A stretch of DNA of 64,000 nt. Origin: Streptomyces sp. TBY4 (lineage in GTDB: Bacteria; Actinomycetota; Actinomycetes; Streptomycetales; Streptomycetaceae). The stretch is taken from assembly GCF_024213195.1 (NCBI RefSeq), contig NZ_JANAVF010000002.1, forward strand, positions 496,001 to 560,000. The letters are read 5' to 3'. The translations under genes and the position numbers were made by a program. Below are positions 1 through 8,396 of the stretch, in pieces; within the stretch, counting starts at the first letter, position 1; every line of letters begins with the position of its first letter. A model generated the notes under the pieces. That model was not told the DNA's origin and ran no database searches. It saw only the letters and a list, made by a program, of their open reading frames with translations.

Positions 1-1
1 G

Positions 2-133
2 GGCCAGTCGCTCGCCGGCCACGCCGAGCTGAACAGCGTCCTGACCGCGCAGAGCCTGCAGCCGCTGTCGTTCCCCGACTACCTGTTCACCTCGGACTTC
101 ATGGTCGACGTCACCGAGAACTGGCAGTCGTGA
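2..133 (+). pseudogene. DUF6766-like protein, 3' part, prematurely ended
   Basis: The frame is open from the window edge and stops at 131-133. Its last residues read YLFTSDFMVDVTENWQS. In the DUF6766 family as I recall it, this stretch is followed by a second membrane helix and a QRGSPESK-like tail, but here a stop comes directly after NWQS. The missing tail is present in the next overlapping frame (130-291), which also repeats the TS-x-F...NWQS segment. The gene therefore looks disrupted by a small out-of-frame duplication or recombination between paralogues. The 5' end is outside the window. The family is membrane-associated and of unknown function. Confidence 0.55.
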
Positions 134-291
134 CCTCGGCGGAGTTCTGGAACCGCACGCTGCAGAACTGGCAGTCCGAACTCCTCGCCGTCGCCTCCAT
201 GGCGATCCTCGCGGTCTACCTCCGCCAGCGCGGCTCACCCGAATCCAAGCCCGTCGGAGCGGCCCACACCGCCACCGGCATCGAAGGGTGA
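130..291 (+). CDS. DUF6766 C-terminal fragment (53 aa)
   Basis: The GTG start at 130 overlaps the preceding stop by four bases. The product is 53 residues: a TSAEFWNRTLQNWQS segment, one hydrophobic helix (LLAVASMAILAVYL), then RQRGSPESKPVG, the usual end of DUF6766 proteins. It lacks the family's N-terminal membrane segment, so it is either a coupled small membrane peptide or the detached tail of the gene at 2-133. The repeated NWQS motif in both frames favours the second view. No function is assigned. Confidence 0.5.
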   Translation: MTSAEFWNRTLQNWQSELLAVASMAILAVYLRQRGSPESKPVGAAHTATGIEG

Positions 292-351
292 ACGCCGGGA
301 CTCGCCCGCCTCCGCTGACATGAGTGGCACCAACCTGGAAAGCCGCCAGGT

Positions 352-1401
352 ATGACACGTACATCGAAGCCAGGTCCCGATGAAGACGATCAGGTCGAGG
401 AGGCCGGCGGCCGTGAAAGCACGGCGGGTCCGGACCCGCGGGTGGAGGAGCGGGCACCCGACCAGCTGACCGGGCTGCCGAAGCGTTCGTGGAAGGCGGT
501 GCTGCGCGGCACTGTGAAGGAGTTCAAGGACGACGAGCTCGCCGACCGGGCCGCGGCGCTCACTTATTACGGGGTCCTGGCGCTCTTCCCCGCCCTCCTG
601 GTGCTGGTGTCCTTGGTTGGCATCGCGGGGGAGTCCGCGACGAAGCGGGTCCTGGACAACCTGCAAAAACTCGCTCCCGGCTCGGCGCGGGACGTGGTCA
701 GCGATGCGGTGCAGCAGCTCCAGGGACGCTCGGGGGTCGGATCGCTGCTGGCGATCGTCGGGCTGGTCCTCGCCCTGTGGTCGGCGTCCGGCTACATCGC
801 GGCGTTCATCCGCAGCTCGAACGCCGTCTACGACATGCCCGAGGGCCGCCCGGTGTGGAAGATCCTCCCGCTGCGCCTGGCCCTCACGGTCACGCTGATG
901 GTCCTGGCCTGCGCCAGTGCGCTCATCGTCGTCTTCTCCGGTTCTCTGGCCCGGCAGGCGGGAACCGCCCTGAGGATCGGGGACACCGCCCTGACCGTGT
1001 GGTCGGTCGCGAAGTGGCCGGTCCTGGTGCTCCTCGTCACCATCATGATCGCGATCCTCTACTGGGCCGCTCCGAACGCGAAGGGCCGCGGATTCAAGTG
1101 GGTGACGCCGGGCAGCTTCCTCGCGCTGGCCATCTGGATGGCCGCCTCGGCCGGCTTCGCGCTCTACGTCGCCAACTTCGCCTCCTACAACAAGACCTAC
1201 GGCACCCTCGCCGGCGTGATCATCTTCCTGGTCTGGCTGTGGATCACCAACCTGGCGATCCTTCTCGGCCTGGAGTTCGACGCCGAACTCAGTCGCCAGC
1301 GCGCGATCGCCGGAGGGCTGCCCGCGGACGAGGAGCCCTATGTGGCACCCCGCGACACCCGCGCCTGGAGCGACGGCGACCGTCGCCGCATGGAGCAATG
1401 A
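352..1401 (+). CDS. YihY/BrkB family inner-membrane protein
   Basis: The 349-residue product has a charged cytoplasmic N-terminus of about 60 residues. About six hydrophobic segments follow, including ALTYYGVLALFPALLVLVSL near residue 65 and GTLAGVIIFLVWLWITNLAILL near residue 285. The AALTYYGVLALFPALL signature and the terminal LGLEFDAEL motif are characteristic of the YihY (formerly BrkB/RNase BN) family. These integral membrane proteins have no settled biochemical role; they are not RNases. The ATG at 352 is the first good start. It opens a co-oriented run with the phage-holin-like, DUF3618 and DUF4235 genes downstream, a combination common in actinomycetes and probably related to the envelope. 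Confidence 0.9.
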   Translation: MTRTSKPGPDEDDQVEEAGGRESTAGPDPRVEERAPDQLTGLPKRSWKAVLRGTVKEFKDDELADRAAALTYYGVLALFPALLVLVSLVGIAGESATKRVLDNLQKLAPGSARDVVSDAVQQLQGRSGVGSLLAIVGLVLALWSASGYIAAFIRSSNAVYDMPEGRPVWKILPLRLALTVTLMVLACASALIVVFSGSLARQAGTALRIGDTALTVWSVAKWPVLVLLVTIMIAILYWAAPNAKGRGFKWVTPGSFLALAIWMAASAGFALYVANFASYNKTYGTLAGVIIFLVWLWITNLAILLGLEFDAELSRQRAIAGGLPADEEPYVAPRDTRAWSDGDRRRMEQ

Positions 1402-1511
1402 CCCACCGTTCGTAAGCCGCCGAGCGCCCGAGCGGGTGACGGGGCGGTTGCGGGGTAGTCGCGTCGCGAGGACGGCACGAACCCCAACGAGGAAGACGAG
1501 GTGTCCCCATC

Positions 1512-1925
1512 ATGAGCACGGCAGAGCAGGAACCCCACACTGCCCACGACTCGGTCGGCGTCCTGGTCTCGCGCGCCTCGCAGCAGATCTCCGAACTGGT
1601 CCGCGAGGAGATGCGGCTGGCCCGGACGGAGATGACTGACAAGGGCAAGCGTTACGGGAAGGGCGGCGGCCTCTTCGGCACGTCGGGACTGCTCGGCATC
1701 CTGGCACTCCAGGCCCTGACCGCGACCTGTATCGCCGCGCTCGCGCTGGTCCTCCCGGCCTGGGTGTCGGCCGTCGTCATCGCCGCGGTTCTGGGAATCG
1801 TGGCGGCAGTGGCCGCACTGGCCGGGCAGAAGCAGGTCACGCAGGCCGGCTCGCCGGCTCCCGAGCAGACCATCGACAGCGTCAGGGCAGACCTGGCCGA
1901 GATCAAGGAGAAGGCACACCGATGA
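1512..1925 (+). CDS. Phage holin-like superfamily protein (DUF1469)
   Basis: The 137-residue protein has an amphipathic N-terminal half (LVSRASQQISELVREEMRLA) followed by two adjacent membrane helices around residues 55-100 and a short charged tail. This is the layout of the actinobacterial DUF1469/Phage_holin_3_6 family. Despite the name these are usually chromosomal membrane proteins, not lysis proteins, and no lysin or phage gene is near. A GAGG-containing site precedes the ATG. The stop overlaps the next ATG (ATGA at 1922-1925), so it is translationally coupled to the DUF3618 gene. Confidence 0.85.
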   Translation: MSTAEQEPHTAHDSVGVLVSRASQQISELVREEMRLARTEMTDKGKRYGKGGGLFGTSGLLGILALQALTATCIAALALVLPAWVSAVVIAAVLGIVAAVAALAGQKQVTQAGSPAPEQTIDSVRADLAEIKEKAHR

Positions 1926-2230
1926 ACGACGACGCCCGAACCACCATCGGCACCCCTATCCCCACCCCCGCCCCCAACGGCTCCGCGGAACTGCGCGAGC
2001 AGATCGAGCGCACCCGTGACGAGCTCGGCCAGACCGTCGAGGCCCTCGCCGCGAAGGCCGACGTCAAGGCCCAGGCGAAGGAGAAGACCGCTGCCATCAA
2101 GGACCAGGCCGCGGAGAAGGCGGAACAAGCAGCGGCTGTCGCGCGCGGCAACCGCACCCCGCTCCTCGTGCTCGGAGCCGCCGTGGCCGTCTTCCTGGTG
2201 GTGCGCCGCAGCCGAGGACACCGCCGGTGA
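1922..2230 (+). CDS. DUF3618 domain protein
   Basis: The 102-residue product begins with a Pro-rich leader. The DUF3618 signature follows: ELREQIERTRDELGQTVEAL at about residues 22-41. Then come an Ala/Lys/Glu-rich helical stretch likely to be coiled and a single C-terminal membrane helix (LLVLGAAVAVFLVV) ending in basic residues. This predicts a small tail-anchored protein with a cytoplasmic helix. It overlaps both neighbours by four bases (1922-1925 and 2227-2230), so the three small genes form one operon. The family's function is unknown; the operon context suggests an envelope scaffold role. Confidence 0.88.
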   Translation: MNDDARTTIGTPIPTPAPNGSAELREQIERTRDELGQTVEALAAKADVKAQAKEKTAAIKDQAAEKAEQAAAVARGNRTPLLVLGAAVAVFLVVRRSRGHRR

Positions 2231-2493
2231 ACACGGCCGAGATCGCCTACAAGCCGGTCGGGCTGGCCCTCGGCGCCGTAAGCGGCATGATCGCGGGCGC
2301 GGCGTTCAAGCAGGCCTGGAAGGTCATCGAAGGCGAGGGCGATGCTCCCGACGCCACCGACGAGGATCGGCCCTGGAAGCAGATCCTGCTCGCCGCGGCC
2401 ATCCAGGGAGCGATCTTCGCCGTGGTCAAAGCCTCGGTCGACCGGTCGGGAGCCGTGGCCGTACGGCGCCTGACGGGTACCTGGCCGGGCTGA
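2227..2493 (+). CDS. DUF4235 domain membrane protein
   Basis: The 88-residue protein starts at a GTG that overlaps the DUF3618 stop. It shows the DUF4235 pattern: a KPVGLALGAVSGMIAGAAFKQAWK helix at residues 6-30, an acidic loop (GEGDAPDATDEDRPW), then a second helix (ILLAAAIQGAIFAVVKASVDR) and a basic tail. It is predicted to have two membrane spans. It is the last gene of the YihY-DUF1469-DUF3618-DUF4235 run and ends 20 bases before the convergent antiporter gene. Function unknown. Confidence 0.88.
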   Translation: MNTAEIAYKPVGLALGAVSGMIAGAAFKQAWKVIEGEGDAPDATDEDRPWKQILLAAAIQGAIFAVVKASVDRSGAVAVRRLTGTWPG

Positions 2494-2513
2494 CCCGGGG
2501 CGTCGCGCCTCGG

Positions 2514-3761
2514 TCAGTTCGGGGCGGCGTGGTCGAGCCGGGTGGTGACGGGTGTGGCCGCAATTCCGTGCAGGAGCACCGACAGCAGCACGGTGAAGGT
2601 CACCACCGCCCACAATTCACGGGCGGGGGCGGCGAAGTCGGCTTGGCCCAAGGCGTAGGCGAGGTAGAAGAACGAACCGATGCCCCGGATGCCGAAGAAG
2701 GCGATGGCGGCCCGCTCTTTGCCCGTGGCCTTGCCGCGGATCTGGACGGCCCAGCCGACGGCCGGGCGGATCAGCAGGAAGAGCACCAGCCCGAGAACCG
2801 CTCCGCGCCAGGTCAGTGCGGCGAGGCCGCCGTCGGCGATGAAACCGCCGACGAGGAAGAGGATGGCTGCGGTGAGGAGCCTTTCGATCTGATCGGTGAA
2901 GGCGTGCATGACGCGGTGGTACCGGTGAGAGCGCTCCGCGTTGCGGATCGTGCAGGCGGCGACGAAGACGGCGAGGAAGCCGTAGCCGTGCAGCAGCTCG
3001 GTCAGCCCGTACGCCGTGAACGTCGCGGCCAGCGCGACGAAGCCCTCGCGGTGCTCGGAGAGCCGAAGCGCCTTCCATGAGGCCTGGAAGAACATCCAGC
3101 CGAGGAGTCGTCCCACACCGAGCCCGACCGCCAATCCCACCGCGCTGCGCACCAGGATGTCGCTCCACACCCAGTGCCAGAGGCCGTCCGTGGACCAGCC
3201 CGTCGCCGACGCCGTGGTCAGCGCGATGGCGGCCAGGACGAACGGGAAGGCCAGACCGTCGTTGAGTCCGGCCTCGCTGGTCAGCGCGAAGCGGACCTCG
3301 TCCTCGTCGTCCTCGTCATCGGTCGGCTCTCCCACGCGCACTTCCGCTGCCAGTACCGGGTCCGTGGGCGCGAGGGCGGCTGCCACCAGCAGGGCCACGG
3401 CCGGCGGCCACTCCACCAACCACCCCGCTGCGACCGCGGTGAGCAAGATCGTCAGGGGCATGGCCAGGCCCAGCAGCCGCCACGTTGTCGACCAGGTACG
3501 CGGGCCCGGCGGGCGGTTGATGGCCAGACCCGCGCCCATCAAGGCGACCACGACGCAGACCTCCGTCAGGTGCTCCACCACGCCGCGGTGCCGGATGGGG
3601 TCGAGTGCCGGGAGCGCGTCGAGCGGCAGCAGGAACACCAGGAACCCCGCCGCCAGGAACACCATGGGCAAGGACAGGGGCCGCTTGGCGAGGGCGGTGG
3701 GAAGCACCGCCGCGCACAGAGCTCCCAGCCCCGCGCATGCGTACACCACGTCAATTCCCAT
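2514..3761 (-). CDS. CPA1-type cation:proton antiporter
   Basis: The 415-residue polytopic membrane protein carries the LAPTDPVLAAEV motif near residue 130 and the TSEAGLNDGLAFPF motif near residue 165. The latter contains the Asn-Asp pair typical of CPA1 Na+/H+ exchangers. An acidic loop (TDDEDDEDE) lies between these two helices. It should exchange Na+ or K+ for H+ across the cytoplasmic membrane. The ATG at 3761 was preferred because the hydrophobic first helix begins at once; an in-frame TTG at 3773 would add four residues. No strong ribosome site is visible for either. The family usually lacks a cytoplasmic tail, as here. Confidence 0.85.
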   Translation of the reverse strand: MGIDVVYACAGLGALCAAVLPTALAKRPLSLPMVFLAAGFLVFLLPLDALPALDPIRHRGVVEHLTEVCVVVALMGAGLAINRPPGPRTWSTTWRLLGLAMPLTILLTAVAAGWLVEWPPAVALLVAAALAPTDPVLAAEVRVGEPTDDEDDEDEVRFALTSEAGLNDGLAFPFVLAAIALTTASATGWSTDGLWHWVWSDILVRSAVGLAVGLGVGRLLGWMFFQASWKALRLSEHREGFVALAATFTAYGLTELLHGYGFLAVFVAACTIRNAERSHRYHRVMHAFTDQIERLLTAAILFLVGGFIADGGLAALTWRGAVLGLVLFLLIRPAVGWAVQIRGKATGKERAAIAFFGIRGIGSFFYLAYALGQADFAAPARELWAVVTFTVLLSVLLHGIAATPVTTRLDHAAPN

Positions 3762-3773
3762 CAAACCCAGCAA

Positions 3774-4207
3774 GTCCGATCACCGTTCCCATGCGAAGCC
3801 CTCGTGGGGACCCGCCTACCCGATCTTGTGCCGGGCAGCCTCAGCACGTCCTGCTACTTGAGTGCGTAATGATCGCCGGGAGTCTACGGACGTGGCAGAC
3901 CCGGTGCTGGCGGAACCGGCGGCCGTGCACGTCTGGGGCGCCGAGTTCGTTCCATTGGCGGGCGAGGTCGGCGGTGCCGTGTGCTGCGAGGGGAGGGGTT
4001 TCCATACCCGCGCCGGCCTGCAGCCCGGCGAAGAACTCCTTGTCTGGAAGCGCAGGCCCGGCAGGTCGGGCACGGCGGGGATGAGGCGGGCGCGTACGAG
4101 GCGCCCGGGGACCAAGCGTCCGGCGAAGATCCGGCGCTGCTCGGAGGCGGCTTCCTGCTTGAACAGGAACCCCGGGCGCATGCGTATACCGCGGGACTGG
4201 GCCTCAT
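3774..4207. other. Non-coding or decayed 434-bp gap
   Basis: No convincing gene was found between the antiporter start and the katE stop. On the minus strand two consecutive protein-like stretches can be read by switching frame near 4045: first ...RIFAGRLVPGRLVRARLIP..., then ...DKEFFAGLQAGAGMETPPL..., the second ending in a stop near 3839. This could be a frameshifted remnant, but no family was recognised. Confidence 0.3.
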
Positions 4208-6478
4208 TCAGACCGAGGTGGGGAACCTGTCCCAGGCGCGGTGTCCTGTCAGCCCCTGGGTGATGCCCTTGAGGGCGGCGGCGGGGCTGGCGGCGAACGC
4301 GATACCGGGATCGCCCTCTCCGATGCCGGCTGCTTGCAGGATGCGGGAGGAGTCGTTCCAGCCGCCGATTGCCTTGCCGTGGCGGTAGGCCTCCGCGAGC
4401 AGCAGTACGACGCGGGGGTCGGGGCCGTCCGGGTCCGGGGCTCCGGCCTTGGAGTCGCGGGCGCCGCGGGCGTCGGCCGCGGACGCGGGCGTGCCGGCGA
4501 GGAGGAGGGCGTCGAACTCGATGGAACGGGTGGCGGCGAACGTCCGCTGGACCGTGACCGGGTTCTTTCCGGTTCCGAGTGTGCCGCCGGTGGGGGCGAT
4601 CACGAGGGGGACCATCCCGGCCTTCGCGATGGCGTCCCGTACGGCGCGGACACCCTTCAGGTCGGAGCCGGCGTCGGTGACGATGCCGATGACGCGTCCG
4701 TCGAGCGGCCAGGTCCCACCGACTTGGGACAGCGCCGGGCTCGGGGCCGGCTCGGTGAGAGGCTGGGTGGGGGTCGGCGCGGGAAGTCCGAGCCCGGTGG
4801 CCACCTCCGCGCACAGTTGCGGGTCGATGTTGGCCAGGACGGCCAGGGCGCGTTCCTTGACGGCCTGTTCGCGGCACTTGGTGAGTTCGAAGGTGTAGGC
4901 GGCGATGATGTGTTCGCGCTCCACCGGCGTCATGCTCAGCCAGAACAGGCGCGGCTGGGTGAAGTGGTCGTCGAACGAGGCGGGAGCCTCGCGGATCTTG
5001 CGCGCTACGGGCAGTTCGAGGGGCACCTCGATGGAGGCGCCTGTGTCGGGTCCGGCGAGGAAGGGGCAGCCGCCGTCGAGGCTGTTGGGCCGGTACGGTG
5101 CGGTGCCGGCGTGGACAGCGGTCTGGTGCATGCCGTCGCGGAGCATGTCGTTGACGGGGGCGTGTGGCCGGTTGATCGGAATCTGACCGAAGTTCGGGCC
5201 GCCGAGCCGGCTGATCTGGGTGTCGAGGTAGGAGAAGAGCCGGCCGGCGAGCAGCGGGTCGTCGGTGACGTCGATGCCGGGGACGAGGTGGCCGGGGTGG
5301 AAGGCGACCTGCTCGGTCTCCGCGAAGTAGTTCGTCGGGTTGGCGTTGAGCGTCATCAGGCCGATGGGCCGGACAGGGGCCAGCTCTTCCGGAACGATCT
5401 TGGTGGGGTCGAGCAGGTCGATGCCCTCGAAGGTCTGCTCCGGGGTGTCGGGGAAGGTCTGGATGCCCAGTTCCCACTGGGGGAACGCACCCGCCTCGAT
5501 CGCGTCGGCCAGGTCACGGCGGTGGAAGTCCGGGTCCATGCCAGCCGTGATCTGAGCCTCCTCCCAGACCAGGGAGTGCACCCCGAGCTTCGGCTTCCAG
5601 TGGAACTTGACCAACGTCGTGGCGCCCTTGGCGTTGACGAGGCGGAAGGTGTGGACGCCGAAGCCCTCCATCATCCGGAACGAGCGGGGGATCGCCCGGT
5701 CCGACATGTTCCAGATGGTGTGGTGCGTGGCCTCGGTGTGCAGGGACACGAAGTCCCAGAACGTGTCGTGTGCGCTCTGCGCCTGCGGGATCTCCCGGTC
5801 GGGGTGCGGTTTGCCGGCGTGGATGACGTCGGGGAACTTGACCGCGTCCTGGATGAAGAACACCGGGATGTTGTTCCCGACCAGGTCGAAGGTGCCCTCA
5901 CCGGTGTAGAACTTCGTCGCGAACCCGCGGGTGTCGCGCACCGTGTCCGCCGAGCCGCGCGACCCGAGGACCGTGGAGAACCGTACGAAGACCGGCGTCT
6001 CGACGTCCTTCGCCAAGAACGCCGCCTTGGTGACCTTCCCCGCGGTGCCGTAGCCCTGGAAGATCCCGTGGGCGGCCGCGCCCCTGGCGTGCACCACGCG
6101 CTCGGGAATCCGCTCGTGGTCGAAATGCGTGATCTTCTCCCGCAGGTGGTGGTCCTGCAGCAGCACCGGCCCCCGCGCACCCGCCTTCAACGAATGGTCG
6201 CTCTCGTACAGCCTGGCGCCCTGCGCGGTCGTCAGGTACGCGCCGCCCTGCGCCACCGCGGCCCGGGGCACGCCGGTGGCCTGTCCCGTGGGACTGAGGC
6301 TGCCCGGGCCCTCCTGGTCCGGTTTCGGCGGCAACGGCTCGCGCGGGACCTCCGGCCCGGCCGCCGCGGGCGGTCGCGGGGAGGATCGGCCGGAAACGCC
6401 GCGGGAGCCGGCCCGCTTCCTCGGCTCGGCAGGCGCGGCCTTCTTTGTCGTGGCCTTGGTCTCCTTCTTCTGCACCAT
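4208..6478 (-). CDS. katE: Large-subunit monofunctional catalase (HPII/KatE type)
   Basis: The 756-residue heme catalase disproportionates H2O2. A low-complexity Lys/Pro-rich N-terminus of about 60 residues precedes the catalase core. In the core are the active-site His at about 130 (ERVVHARGAAAHG), the distal Asn at about 203 (DLVGNNIPVFF) and the heme-ligand Tyr motif RLFSYLDTQ. A C-terminal GATase1/DJ-1-like domain (DGRVIGIVTDAGSD onward) marks clade 2, the large-subunit type. The ATG at 6478 has GGAGGAG eight bases upstream; an upstream in-frame start at 6565 lacks this. It is monocistronic. A second peroxide enzyme, KatG, lies 8 kb away under a separate divergent Fur-family regulator. 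Confidence 0.95.
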   Translation of the reverse strand: MVQKKETKATTKKAAPAEPRKRAGSRGVSGRSSPRPPAAAGPEVPREPLPPKPDQEGPGSLSPTGQATGVPRAAVAQGGAYLTTAQGARLYESDHSLKAGARGPVLLQDHHLREKITHFDHERIPERVVHARGAAAHGIFQGYGTAGKVTKAAFLAKDVETPVFVRFSTVLGSRGSADTVRDTRGFATKFYTGEGTFDLVGNNIPVFFIQDAVKFPDVIHAGKPHPDREIPQAQSAHDTFWDFVSLHTEATHHTIWNMSDRAIPRSFRMMEGFGVHTFRLVNAKGATTLVKFHWKPKLGVHSLVWEEAQITAGMDPDFHRRDLADAIEAGAFPQWELGIQTFPDTPEQTFEGIDLLDPTKIVPEELAPVRPIGLMTLNANPTNYFAETEQVAFHPGHLVPGIDVTDDPLLAGRLFSYLDTQISRLGGPNFGQIPINRPHAPVNDMLRDGMHQTAVHAGTAPYRPNSLDGGCPFLAGPDTGASIEVPLELPVARKIREAPASFDDHFTQPRLFWLSMTPVEREHIIAAYTFELTKCREQAVKERALAVLANIDPQLCAEVATGLGLPAPTPTQPLTEPAPSPALSQVGGTWPLDGRVIGIVTDAGSDLKGVRAVRDAIAKAGMVPLVIAPTGGTLGTGKNPVTVQRTFAATRSIEFDALLLAGTPASAADARGARDSKAGAPDPDGPDPRVVLLLAEAYRHGKAIGGWNDSSRILQAAGIGEGDPGIAFAASPAAALKGITQGLTGHRAWDRFPTSV

Positions 6479-6674
6479 GTGTGACGTCTCCTCCTGGGCG
6501 GACTGCGAAGTCTGCGAGATCGCATGCCGTCTACCCGGCCTGCGGCAGTCATGCCCCGGGTGCAAGCCTTCGGCTTCTGATGGCCCGGGGCACGCCGAGT
6601 ACGTCCATTTCGGCTAAGACGTCTCCAGCGGGGTTCTCGGCGGCGGCGCGAGACGGCAGAGGTGGTGCGGGGTG

Positions 6675-6709
6675 GACTGGTCCGCACCGCGGAGGTGTGC
6701 GGACCAGTC
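6675..6709. terminator. Perfect 13-bp inverted repeat, hairpin
   Basis: The arms GACTGGTCCGCAC (6675-6687) and GTGCGGACCAGTC (6697-6709) are exactly complementary around a 9-base loop. The repeat sits between katE, transcribed leftward from 6478, and a small rightward gene at 6773. It is not at the 3' end of either gene. It could be an operator for the divergent promoters, a 5'-leader hairpin of the small gene, or a terminator for something lost. No T-run follows. Confidence 0.6.
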
Positions 6710-6772
6710 TCCGGGGGAGGCCCGCCCGTGAATGCTGCGGACTCCGCTGCCCGCTCAACGAAAAGGACGACG

Positions 6773-6976
6773 ATGACAGAGGGAACACCGCAAGCCGACT
6801 CCGCCCTCCGAGGCACCGGGGAGAGCGGTGACAGCGCGGCTCGCCGGGAAGCCGAGGACGCCATCGTCCCCGTCACCAAGGACGGTGAGGCAGGCGATGC
6901 CCTGGGCCCCAGCCCCGACGCCCGGCGTCGGACCGCCCGGCAGGGCGAGGGAGACGACGGGAACGACACGAAGTAG
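6773..6976 (+). CDS. Small hydrophilic hypothetical protein (67 aa)
   Basis: The ATG at 6773 is preceded by AAAAGGA at good spacing, so this start was chosen over the longer open frame beginning at 6662. The 67-residue product is highly charged and apparently disordered (SALRGTGESGDSAARREAED...), with no membrane segment or Cys. It has the look of small stress-associated actinomycete proteins, but no family was recognised. A strong hairpin (6675-6709) lies in its upstream region. It is divergent from katE, so co-response to peroxide or osmotic stress is possible but unproven. Confidence 0.55.
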   Translation: MTEGTPQADSALRGTGESGDSAARREAEDAIVPVTKDGEAGDALGPSPDARRRTARQGEGDDGNDTK

Positions 6977-7036
6977 AGCGCGTGCGGGCGGGCCGTCGGG
7001 CGGCGTCAGGCTTCGACGGGACCAGCTCGGCGGGGT

Positions 7037-7402
7037 TCACGCTGCCGCTGCGGCCGGGGCCCGGGCAGCCGAGAGCGCGGTGGCGGCCAGGGAGCGGGAG
7101 GGCTGGATGACCAGCCCTTCGGACCCGGTCTGCGTCTCCAGCGTCCGGCGCGTTTCGGAGGCCGCCGTGACGACGGTCAGCTGCGCGCCTGCGGAGCGGC
7201 ACATGTGGTGGGTTCGTACGACCGTGCTCAACGCGGCAGTACTCAGCGGTGCGTCCGAGAGTTCCAGCATGACGGGTGCGGACGGGTGGGCGGCAAGGTA
7301 GCCGTCGACGGCCCAGGCGGCCGTGGCCCGGTCTGCGATGTCCAGGTCGGCTCGCAGACGGATGATCAGGACACCGCTTTCGGTCACGTTGAAGGGCAGC
7401 AC
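7037..7402 (-). CDS. STAS-domain protein (anti-sigma antagonist-like)
   Basis: The 121-residue product has the STAS fold pattern: a hydrophobic strand (GVLIIRLRADLDIA), a helix, the strand VMLELSD, then a Ser/Thr loop (APLSTAALSTVV) where the phosphorylatable Ser of SpoIIAA/RsbV proteins would lie, and a final strand QLTVVTA. The usual D-S/T-G loop sequence is not conserved, so phosphoregulation is uncertain. The GTG at 7402 is preferred because AAGGA lies six bases upstream; GTG at 7408 and a start at 7429 are alternatives. No anti-sigma kinase is adjacent. A SpoIIE-type phosphatase that could act on such proteins is at 22.8-24.6 kb. Confidence 0.75.
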   Translation of the reverse strand: MLPFNVTESGVLIIRLRADLDIADRATAAWAVDGYLAAHPSAPVMLELSDAPLSTAALSTVVRTHHMCRSAGAQLTVVTAASETRRTLETQTGSEGLVIQPSRSLAATALSAARAPAAAAA

Positions 7403-7558
7403 GGACACTCCTTGTCTTCGCGCACACATCGGCTGGGTACCGTGCGGATGCCCTGGCCTCGGACCGGTATGCGTTTTCCTCGGTGGTCGGACCGCTGGGG
7501 GAGCGGAGACGGCCGGGTGATCACCCCGCCCCCGGGCGCCGTTCGGGGAGGACGTGCC

Positions 7559-7702
7559 TCATCCGCGGAGGGCGGGGAGGAGCTTGTCGCGGCAGGCGGC
7601 GAAGAAGGCGTCCTGGCAGGGGCCGATCTGGCCGATGTAGACCTCGTCGAAGCCCGCGTCCAGGTAGGCGCGTACGGCACCCGCACCGCTTCCGACGTTC
7701 AC
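7559..7702 (-). pseudogene. C-terminal remnant of an LLM-type F420/flavin oxidoreductase
   Basis: The minus strand encodes 47 in-frame residues ending AGFDEVYIGQIGPCQDAFF...KLLPALRG and a stop. This matches the last helix-strand-helix of bacterial luciferase-like (LLM class) F420-dependent oxidoreductases as I recall them, where DEVY-x-x-QIGP and LLPALR close the protein. Nothing upstream continues the barrel; the preceding codons run into stops. This is a 3' stub left by a deletion, not a short gene. Confidence 0.6.
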
Positions 7703-7781
7703 CCTCGGGGCCGCAGGCGGCTGAGCCGTGAGGGGGTCGGAGGGCTCCCCCTCCGGTGCCGTCCCGTACGGTGCTGGTCGG

Positions 7782-8396
7782 TCAGCTGGGCGGGTAGGGG
7801 GTGGCCTTGAGCTGGCGGGCGAGGTGGGCGGTGTTGGCGGCGAGGGTCTTGGTGGTGGCGGCGGTCTTTTCGGGGGTCTTGTCGAGGTCCTGGTAGTCGG
7901 TGTGCTGCATGGCTTCGCCGACCCAGTAGGTGACGGCGTTGGGGGCGAGGGAGAAGCCGGCGTCGTTCAGGCCCTGGTAGAGGTCGGCGCTGACCTTGTG
8001 GGCGCCGTCCTCGTTGCCGACGACGCAGACCGCGGCGGCCTTGCCGTAGGTGAGCATGCGGCCTTCGTCGTCGGTCTCGGAGATCTCCGCGTTGAGCCGC
8101 TCCATGACCTTCTGGGCGATGCTGGAGGGGTGTCCGAGCCAGATGGGCGTGGACAGGATCAGGATGTCGGCGCCGAGGATCGTGTCGCGGATCTCGGGCC
8201 AGGCGTCACCGTCGCCGAGGTCGGTGCTGATTCCGGTCTTCACGTCGTGGTCGGCGATCCGGATCGTCTTGCCCGTGACTCCGTGGTCGGCCAGCGCGGC
8301 CATCGTCTGTTCGGCCAGCAGCTGGGAGCTGGACGGCTTCGGGGACGGGGACAGGGTGCAGACGAGGGCGACGGCCCGCAGGGGTGTGTTGTTCAT
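7782..8396 (-). CDS. Flavodoxin-like NAD(P)H-dependent reductase
   Basis: The 204-residue protein has a flavodoxin/FMN-reductase fold: the first strand and FMN-phosphate loop (AVALVCTLSPSPKPSSSQ) at residues 8-25, then ADILILSTPIWLGHPSS, the second FMN loop typical of NADPH:FMN reductases and WrbA-like proteins. The VVGNEDGAHKV segment near residue 120 is the third flavin loop. It should bind FMN and reduce quinones, flavins or azo-type substrates in the cytoplasm. The ATG at 8396 is the natural start. It is a single-gene unit; the adjacent LLM stub at 7559-7702 suggests a former flavin enzyme neighbour. Confidence 0.85.
   Translation of the reverse strand: MNNTPLRAVALVCTLSPSPKPSSSQLLAEQTMAALADHGVTGKTIRIADHDVKTGISTDLGDGDAWPEIRDTILGADILILSTPIWLGHPSSIAQKVMERLNAEISETDDEGRMLTYGKAAAVCVVGNEDGAHKVSADLYQGLNDAGFSLAPNAVTYWVGEAMQHTDYQDLDKTPEKTAATTKTLAANTAHLARQLKATPYPPS

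Noticed and set aside
1512..1925. Prophage holin
   Set aside because: The family is common on actinomycete chromosomes and no lysin, capsid or integrase is near.
4241..6484. 747-codon plus-strand frame opposite katE
   Set aside because: Gly/Asp/Arg-rich shadow; katE on the other strand has all catalase residues.
7559..7702. A real 47-residue gene
   Set aside because: It matches only the end of LLM oxidoreductases and has no ribosome site, so it is listed as a remnant.
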